Below, piece after piece: positions 9,761-17,984 of a stretch of DNA of 64,000 nucleotides. The DNA is from Henriciella sp. (GTDB lineage: Bacteria; Pseudomonadota; Alphaproteobacteria; Caulobacterales; Hyphomonadaceae), in the NCBI GenBank assembly GCA_013214545.1, contig JABSQB010000018.1, forward strand, positions 1-64,000, read 5' to 3'. Positions within the stretch are counted from its first letter, which is position 1; each line of letters opens with the position of its first letter. Below the pieces are notes generated by a model. That model worked only from the letters and a program-made list of their open reading frames with translations, was not told the origin of the DNA and did no database searches. The translations under genes and the position numbers were made by a program.

Positions 9761-10905
9761 TCCCTATCATCAAACCGCTTATGGGCGAGGAAGAAGCCGC
9801 GGCTGCCTCCCGCGTGATCTTGTCCGGCTGGGTGACACAAGGCCCGGAAGTCGCTGCCTTTGAAACCGAATTTGCCGCCTATATGGGCGCCGAGCATGCG
9901 GTTGCCGTGTCCAATTGCACGACGGGGTTACACCTTGCGCTCCTTGCCGCTGGCGTTGGCGAGGGCGATGAAGTGATCACGGTCAGCCACTCTTATATCG
10001 CGACGGCCAATGCCATTCGGTACTGCAGCGCGGAGCCGGTTTTCGTCGACATCGATCCGCGGACCTGCAACCTCGACCCAAGCCTCATCGAGGCCGCGAT
10101 GACACCACGCACCAAGGCGGTTCTGCTTGTTCACCAGATGGGCATGCCGGCGGACCTCGCTGCGATTGTCAAAATCGCCCGCGCTAACAACCTGTTTGTG
10201 ATCGAGGACGCTGCCTGCGCTGCCGGATCAGAAATCCTCTGGGACGGCGCGTGGGAGAAAGTCGGACGCGTGCGCGGCGACGCCGCAGTGTTCTCGTTCC
10301 ATCCGCGCAAGATCCTCTCGACCGGGGATGGCGGCATGATCACCACGCCGCATGCGGATTGGGCTGCAAAGTTTAAACGCCTGCGCCAACATGGAATGAC
10401 TGTGCCTGACACGGTCCGTCATAAGTCCAAGCAGGTGGTGTTCGAGACCCATCCCGAGCTTGGCTACAATTATCGCATGACCGACATTCAGGCTGCCGTT
10501 GGCAGAGAGCAGCTCAAGCGCCTTCCGGGTGTGGTCGCACGGCGCCGCGAACTGGTCGATCTCTATCGCGCTGAACTGGCAGACGCACCTGGGATCGAAG
10601 TTCCGGAAGAACCGAGTTGGGCGCGCAGCAATTGGCAGAGTTTCAGCGTGCGCTTGTCAGAAGCCCTCGATCAGAAAGCCGTGATGCAAGCCATGCTCGA
10701 TGCGGGTGTCGCTACCCGGCGCGGCATCATGTGTGCGCACCGGGAAGAGCATTATCAAGGCAGCAAACTGCCCGCGCCTTTGCCGCATTCGGAAGCTCAG
10801 CAGGACCGGCGCATCATTCTGCCGCTCTATGTCCAGATGAGTGATGAAGACGTGCGGACCGTCGTCGCAGCGCTCAAAACCGCGACCGCAGCTCGGGGGC
10901 GTTGA
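9757..10905 (+). CDS. DegT/DnrJ/EryC1 family aminotransferase (second copy)
   Basis: A 382-residue PLP-dependent sugar aminotransferase of the perosamine-synthetase-like branch. It starts MIPIIKPLMGEEE at the ATGA overlap with the epimerase gene. Seen are SGWVTQGPEVAAFE, NCTTGLHLALLAAGVGEGDEV, VIEDAACAAGSE and the PLP lysine in HPRKILSTGDGG. Together with the upstream epimerase/dehydratase it probably makes a second amino-sugar nucleotide, separate from the product of the first three genes. Its stop overlaps the following GT2 start by one base (TGATG), so the five sugar genes and the GT form one operon. Confidence 0.9.
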   Translation: MIPIIKPLMGEEEAAAASRVILSGWVTQGPEVAAFETEFAAYMGAEHAVAVSNCTTGLHLALLAAGVGEGDEVITVSHSYIATANAIRYCSAEPVFVDIDPRTCNLDPSLIEAAMTPRTKAVLLVHQMGMPADLAAIVKIARANNLFVIEDAACAAGSEILWDGAWEKVGRVRGDAAVFSFHPRKILSTGDGGMITTPHADWAAKFKRLRQHGMTVPDTVRHKSKQVVFETHPELGYNYRMTDIQAAVGREQLKRLPGVVARRRELVDLYRAELADAPGIEVPEEPSWARSNWQSFSVRLSEALDQKAVMQAMLDAGVATRRGIMCAHREEHYQGSKLPAPLPHSEAQQDRRIILPLYVQMSDEDVRTVVAALKTATAARGR

Positions 10906-11930
10906 TGGCAAGCGTCGATATCGTCGTCCCGTGTTACAATTATGCGCACTTTCTGGAAGAGTGCGTGTCGAGTGTTCTTTCGCAGCGCGACGTCGAGGTT
11001 CGAGTCCTCATTCTCGACGATGCCTCACCCGATAATACACCAAAGATCGGCGAGGCCCTCGCCCAATCTGATCCACGTGTGACCTATCTTAGAAACGAAG
11101 AGAATCTCGGCCTGATCGGAACCGCAAACCGCGGTCTGCTGGACTGGGCGGAAGCTGATTATGTCCTGCTTTTATCGGCGGACGACTTGCTTACGCCTGG
11201 CAGTCTTGCCCGTGCGACTTCGATCATGGAGGCGCACGCTGACGTGCACATGGTTTTTGGCCGGGCCCTGTTGATCAGCGATGATTTTGAAGCTTCGGAA
11301 GTTCCGCCCGAAGACCAGGACGCGCAGGTTCAGCTGCTCACGGGTCACGACTTCATCCGGCGAAATTTCACGCATGGTAATCCAGTACCGTCTCCCGCAG
11401 CGGTTTTGCGGACGAGGGTGCAGAAGGAACTCGGCGGATACCTTCCGCAGTTTGCGCACACGTCGGATATGGAAATGTGGATGCGCTTTGCCGCGCATGG
11501 TTCCATTGGCGTCATCAACACGCTGCAAGCTTGTTATCGCATTCATGACACGTCGATGAGTGCGCCGCGAGTCAATCGAGCTATCTCTGACCGCGAAGAG
11601 CGCCTTGAGGCCTGCGCCTACGCCGTCGAACATCTGTGTCAGCATGTTCCGGCAGCCAAGGATTGGCTCACCGATCTCAAGCGGAGGTTTACCAAGGAAG
11701 CGTATTGGCTGGCCAATCAAACCCGCTACACCGCCAGCGAGCGCGAAACATGCGTAGCCTTCGCGCGACGCATCGAGCCGGATGGTCCATTGTCTCTTTC
11801 GTATCTGAAATTCTTGCTGAAACGTATGGTCATGGCCGCGCGCAGCGAACAGGACGCTCCGGAGACGTTTGAGCGGGCGGGCCTGAACACTTCCATCTAT
11901 GGCTGGTGGCCGGACGAGGCGCAGTCTTAA
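10905..11930 (+). CDS. GT2-family glycosyltransferase
   Basis: A 341-residue GT-A fold enzyme opening with VDIVVPCYNYAHFLEECVSSVL, the usual GT2 N-terminus, then ILDDASPDNT and the metal-binding SADD segment. No membrane helices are evident, so it acts at the cytoplasmic face on lipid-linked repeat units. ATG 10905 overlaps the aminotransferase stop; an upstream TTG at 10902 is possible but adds only one residue. The sugar donor is likely a product of the upstream operon genes, which is inference from position. Its 3' end overlaps the convergent pyruvyl-transferase gene by 4 nt. Confidence 0.88.
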   Translation: MASVDIVVPCYNYAHFLEECVSSVLSQRDVEVRVLILDDASPDNTPKIGEALAQSDPRVTYLRNEENLGLIGTANRGLLDWAEADYVLLLSADDLLTPGSLARATSIMEAHADVHMVFGRALLISDDFEASEVPPEDQDAQVQLLTGHDFIRRNFTHGNPVPSPAAVLRTRVQKELGGYLPQFAHTSDMEMWMRFAAHGSIGVINTLQACYRIHDTSMSAPRVNRAISDREERLEACAYAVEHLCQHVPAAKDWLTDLKRRFTKEAYWLANQTRYTASERETCVAFARRIEPDGPLSLSYLKFLLKRMVMAARSEQDAPETFERAGLNTSIYGWWPDEAQS

Positions 11931-12973
11931 TCCAGATCAGCATCGGCCTTGGCGAGTGCGCGCGCGAGCTCCAAAGCCTCGTCGGGTGTATCGGCCCAGT
12001 GAATGGTACTCAACTTCTCGCTGCTATAGTCCCAGACGGCGCGGTTCTTTCCGTATAGGTCTGGCAGCATTACACAGGGCTGCCCGCGCAGTGCAGCCAG
12101 AACGTGAGGGTGCAGGCGGTCGGTGACCAATACACGTCCGCGATCCATGGCCTGATTGCCACGCTTCAACATGGCACGCGAAACCGACAGAAAGGCGCGA
12201 TTGAGCATCGGACTGGTCAGCGGGCTTGAGGCTGGAACAAGCTCGCGCAGCTTCCAGCAGATCCGGCTCGCCAGGACACTCGGGTCGTGCTTATCGAGGA
12301 AACTTGGCCAGTCGAAAACCATGATGTCTTCAGGCTGTGAGAAGCCGGCACCTTCATGATCATTACGGGCCAGCCAAATCACGTCCATTTCAACCGCGCT
12401 TCGATCTCTGGCTTGCGGGGACAGCATGAACGCCGTGTCGTGCACTGTGTCCACATTGACGCTGTCGGGAAACGCCGCTCGCGCTGCCCTGGCGCTCACT
12501 TCATCACGCGCGAGCAAGTGAACATCTTGATGATCGCCAAACATCGCCCCCGCGGCTGCACGATCTTCATCGTCGATCAAGATCATCGTCGAGGGCAGCG
12601 ACACCAAGCGGTTGTCTGGACACGCCGCCGCGACTTTGCGTTTGATCTCCGCATGCCAGGGCCAAAGCCGAGAGATCGAGACGCCGCCCAGGAAAACGAT
12701 CGTGCCATCGCCAACCGCGCGTTTCATCGCCTGCAGATCAATCTTGGCGGGCTGCGCTGTATAGGCAACGCGAATGCCGCGTGAGCGGAAATAGGCGTGC
12801 AGCGCGATCCACATCATGTGATTGCCGACATTGCCATCGAACGGAAAGGGAATGAGCGCGATGGGTTTGCCCGCCGGGATATACTGGTCCAGGGACTCAA
12901 GGATTTGCGAGGTGTGATCCGCAAACAGCGCCTGGTCAGCTTGAGGCAGGTTGATCGAAGCCAAGCGATTCAC
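11927..12973 (-). CDS. polysaccharide pyruvyl transferase family protein (ExoV-like)
   Basis: About 348 residues with the family opening ALIPFPFDGNVGNHMMWIAL and later LVTDRLHPHVLAALRGQPCV, which resembles PF04230 enzymes that add ketal pyruvate to polysaccharide sugars. It acts in the cytoplasm on lipid-linked repeat units using phosphoenolpyruvate. The start is uncertain. GTG 12973 abuts an AGGAG sequence with no spacing, while TTG at 12964 sits 8 nt after the same AGGAG and is probably the true start. It is the last gene of the minus-strand block that also holds a flippase and a deacetylase. Confidence 0.82.
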   Translation of the reverse strand: MNRLASINLPQADQALFADHTSQILESLDQYIPAGKPIALIPFPFDGNVGNHMMWIALHAYFRSRGIRVAYTAQPAKIDLQAMKRAVGDGTIVFLGGVSISRLWPWHAEIKRKVAAACPDNRLVSLPSTMILIDDEDRAAAGAMFGDHQDVHLLARDEVSARAARAAFPDSVNVDTVHDTAFMLSPQARDRSAVEMDVIWLARNDHEGAGFSQPEDIMVFDWPSFLDKHDPSVLASRICWKLRELVPASSPLTSPMLNRAFLSVSRAMLKRGNQAMDRGRVLVTDRLHPHVLAALRGQPCVMLPDLYGKNRAVWDYSSEKLSTIHWADTPDEALELARALAKADADLD

Positions 12974-12987
12974 TCCTAATCCGAGGT

Positions 12988-14457
12988 CTAGACCCGTTGG
13001 GTCCCAGCGCGAAACACGTCCAGCATGTTCACGATTTCTTGCTCAGGGCCTGCGGGTTTACCGGACAGGACCCATAGCAACAGGGTCGAAGCAAGATAGG
13101 TTACGACCCCGACCGCAATCAGGATCGAAATGTCGATGAGCGCAGGCTGATAAAACCCGAACAATTGCATCGCCCAGACAGCGAGTGCCATAAGGCCAGC
13201 TGAAACACCGACGCGCCAGCTCGCAAAAACTTGCTGTTGAACGGAGACGCCAATTAAGCGACGCGAGAGCACTAGGTCGAGCAACAGAATAAACGTGCCG
13301 GTAATGCAGCGGGCGAGCAGCAAGCCGATCAGCCCGCCCCAAAGCAGGCCAACAATAATGATCGGGTAACGCACGATTAGGTTGATAATATCACGCACGA
13401 AGATCAGACGCGTCTGACCGAGCCCCATCGCCATGGGCAGGAAGGGACTGGCGAGCACTTGAATTGCAAAGATCGCACTCAGCACCTGGATGACGAGCCC
13501 CGCCGCGACCCATTGCGGGCCCAGCACGAACGCCACTACAGGCTCAGCGACGAGCGCGAAGCCAACGCCCACTGGTACCGCGATCATGGCGAGCAGGCGC
13601 TGCGATCGCAGGAAGGCATCACGCAGCCGGTCAGTTTCGTTCTGCAGTTTGGCGAAGGCCGGAAACAAGACATGCACCAATGGCGCAATCGATTCCTGCA
13701 CCGGCAATGATGCGAGGCGGCCGCCGACATTATACTGTCCCAGCATAGGGGTTCCGAGCAGCGCTCCGACTAGGAGCTGATCGGCCCGCCAGTTGACTTC
13801 CCGCACGCCCGATCCGAGCGCGATCCATCCGGAGAATGACAACAGGCTACGCCATTCATGCAAGGAAAACCGCGGCAGGTATGGGATCAGGGCATAGGAT
13901 AGGATCAGCGAAACCAACTGCGATGCCAGCGCCCCGATCACGATGGCCCAGAAACTCTGATAGATCACCGCAATCGTAATCGCCGCTATGAGCCCGATGA
14001 GCTTTTCAGCCAGCTGAATCAGCAATTCCTGATGGAAGGACAACCGTCTGCGAAACTCAATAATCCGAGGGTTCTGCAACCCGTTCATCAGGGCCGCAAA
14101 GCCGAACGCACCCATAATGAAAGCAATGCGTGGATCACCAAAGGTGGCGAACCCCGACGCGATGACGAGCAAAATGAAGCTTACACCGAGGCCGCGCAGC
14201 ACGCCCATCGTCCAGGCGGAGTCAAAATGCTCCCGTTTTGGTTCGGCATGCTGGATCAATGCCTCGGCAAGCGACAATTGCGAGAAGGCGCTGATGATCG
14301 CAAAAACGACCGCCGCGACGGCGACCAATCCGAAATCTTCGGGGGTCAGAAGACGCGCCAGCACAACGGTGCTGATCAAGCCCATCAGGCTCACCGCGGC
14401 GCGAACCCCGGCGGTCCAGATGGACCCGATCGCGAGACGTTTTCGCATCTCGGTCAT
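12988..14457 (-). CDS. Wzx-type oligosaccharide flippase (MOP superfamily)
   Basis: A 489-residue integral membrane protein with roughly 12-14 hydrophobic helices and the family start RKRLAIGSIWTAGVRAAVSLMGLISTVVLARLLTPEDFG, seen in PST-type exporters. It should flip undecaprenyl-linked repeat units across the inner membrane. I chose ATG 14457, which overlaps the deacetylase stop by one base (TGATG), over the longer frame from 14475. This is one of two such flippases in the window; the other is at 17985. Confidence 0.9.
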   Translation of the reverse strand: MTEMRKRLAIGSIWTAGVRAAVSLMGLISTVVLARLLTPEDFGLVAVAAVVFAIISAFSQLSLAEALIQHAEPKREHFDSAWTMGVLRGLGVSFILLVIASGFATFGDPRIAFIMGAFGFAALMNGLQNPRIIEFRRRLSFHQELLIQLAEKLIGLIAAITIAVIYQSFWAIVIGALASQLVSLILSYALIPYLPRFSLHEWRSLLSFSGWIALGSGVREVNWRADQLLVGALLGTPMLGQYNVGGRLASLPVQESIAPLVHVLFPAFAKLQNETDRLRDAFLRSQRLLAMIAVPVGVGFALVAEPVVAFVLGPQWVAAGLVIQVLSAIFAIQVLASPFLPMAMGLGQTRLIFVRDIINLIVRYPIIIVGLLWGGLIGLLLARCITGTFILLLDLVLSRRLIGVSVQQQVFASWRVGVSAGLMALAVWAMQLFGFYQPALIDISILIAVGVVTYLASTLLLWVLSGKPAGPEQEIVNMLDVFRAGTQRV

Positions 14458-15263
14458 CAGACCCACTCTTCCCAATTGTCGAATGCGCCATTCAACAGCG
14501 CGCGGAAAATTCGGTCATTGTCGAACTTGGTGACGAACGTTCGACCAATTGTCGCCGGGTGGCGGGTATTCTCTGCCTGGGCATAGATCACGTCATACCC
14601 GGTCTGACGCGCTATCGCCTGCGCCTCATCGGTCCAGTTCATTGACTGTCCAAACGGGATCGCGAAGCTTGTCGGCGCAAATCCCAGGCAGGCTTCAATG
14701 CGGGCGCGCGAGGCCTGCAGCTCATGCTCGATTTCGGACCGGGCGAGCTTCGCAAAGTCTGGATGGGTGACGGAATGACTGCCAATCTCCAGGTCTTCGC
14801 CCTGCAGGCGTTTCAGCGCGTCCCAATTCAAAATCGTGTCGCGTGTCCATTCATCAGTGTGATCACTCCACTGGCTGACGACAAACAAGGACCAAGGCAG
14901 ATCGCGCTTGCGAAGAACCGGCGCGATGATTTCGGCAGCGCTCGTCCAGGCGTCATCAACGGTGATCGCAACCTGATTGGGCTGCCCGCCATCGGCGGCA
15001 ATCGTAGACGCTGGCACAATCTCAAAGCCAAGGTCGGTCAGCAAATCCAGTTGCCGCTCGAACCGCTCAAGCGAGACATCGTTCACGCCGGTTTGTGGTT
15101 GTGAGACCGAGTGATAGGCGAGAATCCGGCCGCCCGTCCGGTCACTACGGTTTGCTGACAAGGTTGCAAGGCCTGTCCGTTCTGCGGCCATGCGCGCCGC
15201 AGCGACTTGCGCCCGTTGAAGCCCGACCGCACGAAGGAGCTTTTTGGCGCCCTTTTTCAGCAT
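14457..15263 (-). CDS. polysaccharide deacetylase (NodB homology domain)
   Basis: A 268-residue protein with the NodB fold: RILAYHSVS, the catalytic AITVDDAW Asp pair, the metal-binding GSHSVTHPDF histidines and a late FAIPFGQSMNW strand. Enzymes of this group remove acetyl groups from sugars, or in some cases other acyl groups. There is no clear signal peptide, so it may act on lipid-linked or soluble precursors inside the cell. ATG 15263 has a strong GAGGAAAGAGG site directly upstream; the longer frame to 15335 has none. It is coupled to the flippase gene. Confidence 0.85.
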   Translation of the reverse strand: MLKKGAKKLLRAVGLQRAQVAAARMAAERTGLATLSANRSDRTGGRILAYHSVSQPQTGVNDVSLERFERQLDLLTDLGFEIVPASTIAADGGQPNQVAITVDDAWTSAAEIIAPVLRKRDLPWSLFVVSQWSDHTDEWTRDTILNWDALKRLQGEDLEIGSHSVTHPDFAKLARSEIEHELQASRARIEACLGFAPTSFAIPFGQSMNWTDEAQAIARQTGYDVIYAQAENTRHPATIGRTFVTKFDNDRIFRALLNGAFDNWEEWV

Positions 15264-15386
15264 TCCCTCTTTCCTCGGCACGATACGGTTTGTTGCACGG
15301 CTTCCAGCGCCTTCACACATCGTCTTGCTGACCACATTTGGTAGCCACGCGCAAAGAGCAAATTCAAGACCCCGACCACGGCGACA

Positions 15387-16334
15387 CTAGGGTTTCCAGA
15401 GCGCGCTCGGAAGGTTCCCAATCCCAAGTTTCGAGAGTGGGCGCTTGCGCAACCAGCGCAGCCAGATGTGCAGCAGCTTCGTGCGGGAAACGCCCAGAGA
15501 TTTTCGCGCGGTGCCGAAGAATGGCGTGCCAGCCAGCGCGTCCCAATAGGTCCACCACCATGGGTGATACCCCTCAAACGTCCACGGTTTTTCTGGCCCG
15601 GTGAAGTGTACAATCTTCGGGCGCTGCGCCGCTTCCATGCTTTCCAGGGAGAAATGCCGCTCGAAAATTTCGAGCAGATGGACTCGCTGGACATTCCATT
15701 CGGTTGGAATCTGGATCCAGTTATTCTGATGGATCCAATTGATAGCATCCTGGTCCTGATAGGGAAGGTCGGCGCCATGCAGTGCGATCTTTTCCAGCGC
15801 TTTTGAGAAACTCTGTGTTTGCCGCACCAGTTCCATGTCGATCAGCATGACGCCGGCATTCATATACTGGGCGTCCGCTCCGGAGATCCATTCACGCCAA
15901 TGTTGGTGGACTTCATCAATTCCGGAACTCAAATAAGCGTCCGCAACGGCGCCAATCGCAGCGCCCTTCATATCGAAATCCCAGAGTTCCTGAAGGTCAC
16001 TCAAGACGATCAGATCAGCGTCCAGATAGATCAACCGCTTACAAGCCTCAGGCGCGAGTTTTTCCAGCCCAAGGCGGAACAGGGTTGCCTGCGAGATATG
16101 ATTGCTGACCTTGTATTCCGGCAGTTCAAAATCTGCCATGTCGATCCAGGTGAACTCGGCCGCCGGGGCGACGGATTGCGTCATTTTTCTTTGGGACTCG
16201 CTGATCCCGTTATGCATGATCAGAAAATGGAGCTTATGCGCAGGTGTCCGCCGGACGATGGAGGCGATCGTCGCGCTGACATGCGGCGCGAAACAGCTAT
16301 CGCAACCAAAAGCAATCCAAATCTTGTCGGACAA
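15387..16334 (-). CDS. GT8-family glycosyltransferase
   Basis: Glycosyltransferase with the GT8 (LgtC-like) order: KIWIAFGCDSCFAPHVSATI at the N-terminus, DxD as YLDADLIVL, and KIVHFTGPEKPW near the end, which binds the nucleotide-sugar phosphates. It should be a retaining enzyme adding a hexose to a polysaccharide or core intermediate. The open frame extends to ATG 16559, but those extra 75 residues look unlike the family. A TTG at 16334 sits 7 nt after GAAGG and gives exactly the conserved SDKIWIAFGCD start, so I place the start there. The 16335-16602 stretch upstream is then a 268-nt leader. Confidence 0.82.
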   Translation of the reverse strand: MSDKIWIAFGCDSCFAPHVSATIASIVRRTPAHKLHFLIMHNGISESQRKMTQSVAPAAEFTWIDMADFELPEYKVSNHISQATLFRLGLEKLAPEACKRLIYLDADLIVLSDLQELWDFDMKGAAIGAVADAYLSSGIDEVHQHWREWISGADAQYMNAGVMLIDMELVRQTQSFSKALEKIALHGADLPYQDQDAINWIHQNNWIQIPTEWNVQRVHLLEIFERHFSLESMEAAQRPKIVHFTGPEKPWTFEGYHPWWWTYWDALAGTPFFGTARKSLGVSRTKLLHIWLRWLRKRPLSKLGIGNLPSALWKP

Positions 16335-16602
16335 TTCAGCGCCTTCACTAGATAGCAGTCGGGTCTCTCGAACAGCCTGAGGTCTCGCCCGCAATTTGGT
16401 TCGGGGATTTACGCCAGTTCGCGATCGAAATTGATATAGGTCGCTTTGAATACGCAGCAAAACTGAAACACCCGACTCTAGATTCTCATTTATCAGCCTA
16501 ACGGAGCAAGAACCGTGCAAATTTAGGCGATTCGGGCCGGTAATGCGCTCGATCGGCATGAAATCCTGAATTTGGGGGTATTTGGGCTGATTATGCGGTC
16601 AG

Positions 16603-17676
16603 TCAGGTGCGTCCAAATGCCCTCAGAAATCGGCGCATTGGCTGTTCATAGAACTGGCTCGCCAGCCACGCAGCAAGTGCGGATAGGACGACCACGAGCG
16701 GGAAGTCTATGACCTCAAACGGCTGAGCCAGTCCGAGAAATCCGAAGACACTTCGCATCCAGAAATAGATCGGTTCATGCAGGACATAAACACCATAGGA
16801 GACGAGCCCCAACCATGTCGCGATGGCGGCGATCCGCCCTGACGCTTGCGCGTTTTGCACGAAGAATATGATCGCTGGCATCAGGATCAGGCAGGCCAGC
16901 GCGTCAAAACCCCGCCGGTATGGCTCCGGTACTGGGCAGCACAGAATTGCCGCCAACAAGCCCACCGCAAGCCAGACCGGAACAGATGGCATGTTAAAGG
17001 CAGAGCGGGCGCGATAAATCGCAATGCCTGCAAAGACCCCAAACATCGCGCGGGCGATCCCAATATGCACATCCGAGAGCAGCCAACCTGCGCCAAGGTC
17101 CGGCTCATTTGGCACCAGATGGAAGACGGCCAACCCGGACACAATCAGCACAGCAATCAAGACCCTCAGCGATAACCAGGGCGCGAGCACTGCGTAAGCG
17201 AGATTGGCGATGAGTTCGGCAATCAAGGACCAGGACGGCGGATTGAGCGGGTAAAGCACCTCAACTCCGGATATGTTGGAGGGCACGGGAAGGAACATCA
17301 AAGAGAGCGCCGCCATCGGGACGAAACTGCTGAGAGCCGTCTCAGAATATCCGAAGAGGCTGAGATAGATCAGATGAAGCGCGCCGAGCATGATGCCCAG
17401 CAAATATAGAGGATACAGGCGAACCAGGCGCAGTTTCAGAAAAGAGAGACTGCGAATCTCGCTCTTCAGGCGCTCACCATAGGCATGGCAAAGCACAAAT
17501 CCGCTCAAGACGAAAAAGAAATCGACCGCAAGATAACGCCCTGGGATCAACGCACGGATGAGGTCTGACGGCACGTGATCTGCGATTACCGCAAATGCTG
17601 CAACACCTCGCAATCCATCTAGCACCACGAAGCGTTCCGGTCGCGCCGCATGAGAGGTTACGTCTGTGTCGGTCAA
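16603..17676 (-). CDS. acyltransferase 3 family protein (OafA/YrhL-like O-acetyltransferase)
   Basis: About 357 residues with around ten membrane helices and the family signatures VVLDGLRGVAAFAVIADHV and DFFFVLSGFVLCHAYG. Such proteins move acyl groups, usually acetyl, onto envelope polysaccharides at the inner membrane. There is no C-terminal SGNH domain. Two TTG codons lie in tandem (17679 and 17676); the second has GAGGG seven bases upstream and is preferred. It sits just upstream of the GT8 gene on the same strand, so it may decorate the same repeat unit. Confidence 0.88.
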   Translation of the reverse strand: MTDTDVTSHAARPERFVVLDGLRGVAAFAVIADHVPSDLIRALIPGRYLAVDFFFVLSGFVLCHAYGERLKSEIRSLSFLKLRLVRLYPLYLLGIMLGALHLIYLSLFGYSETALSSFVPMAALSLMFLPVPSNISGVEVLYPLNPPSWSLIAELIANLAYAVLAPWLSLRVLIAVLIVSGLAVFHLVPNEPDLGAGWLLSDVHIGIARAMFGVFAGIAIYRARSAFNMPSVPVWLAVGLLAAILCCPVPEPYRRGFDALACLILMPAIIFFVQNAQASGRIAAIATWLGLVSYGVYVLHEPIYFWMRSVFGFLGLAQPFEVIDFPLVVVLSALAAWLASQFYEQPMRRFLRAFGRT

Positions 17677-17984
17677 CAAAAAGCCCTCGTGAACATCGAA
17701 ATCTCGACCTTAGTCGGCTTGCCTTGCAACCCCGAGCCAGTTTCCAATAGGCGACTTTATGCCCGCAATTCAACCAACTGCGACCGCGTTGTCCGCAGTG
17801 TGCGCATTCACCAATAACTGCGTTGGAAATCTGAAGCTTTATCTGGCATCTGAGAGCGGACTGATGCACGCTGTGAACATGGGGCCGATTGGCACGCGCA
17901 CTGCATGAGACGCGTATCGTTCGACATTGGTTCATACTGAGTCGCTAGATCGGCGATCAACGAAGTGGATGACAGAGATCGCTG
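17677..17984. other. divergent intergenic region between acyltransferase and second flippase
   Basis: About 308 nt without a credible gene. It must carry the promoters for the two divergent operons. I see one short inverted repeat, ACTGCG 17777-17782 with CGCAGT 17794-17799, but no convincing -35/-10 pair and no T-tract terminator. Confidence 0.4.
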
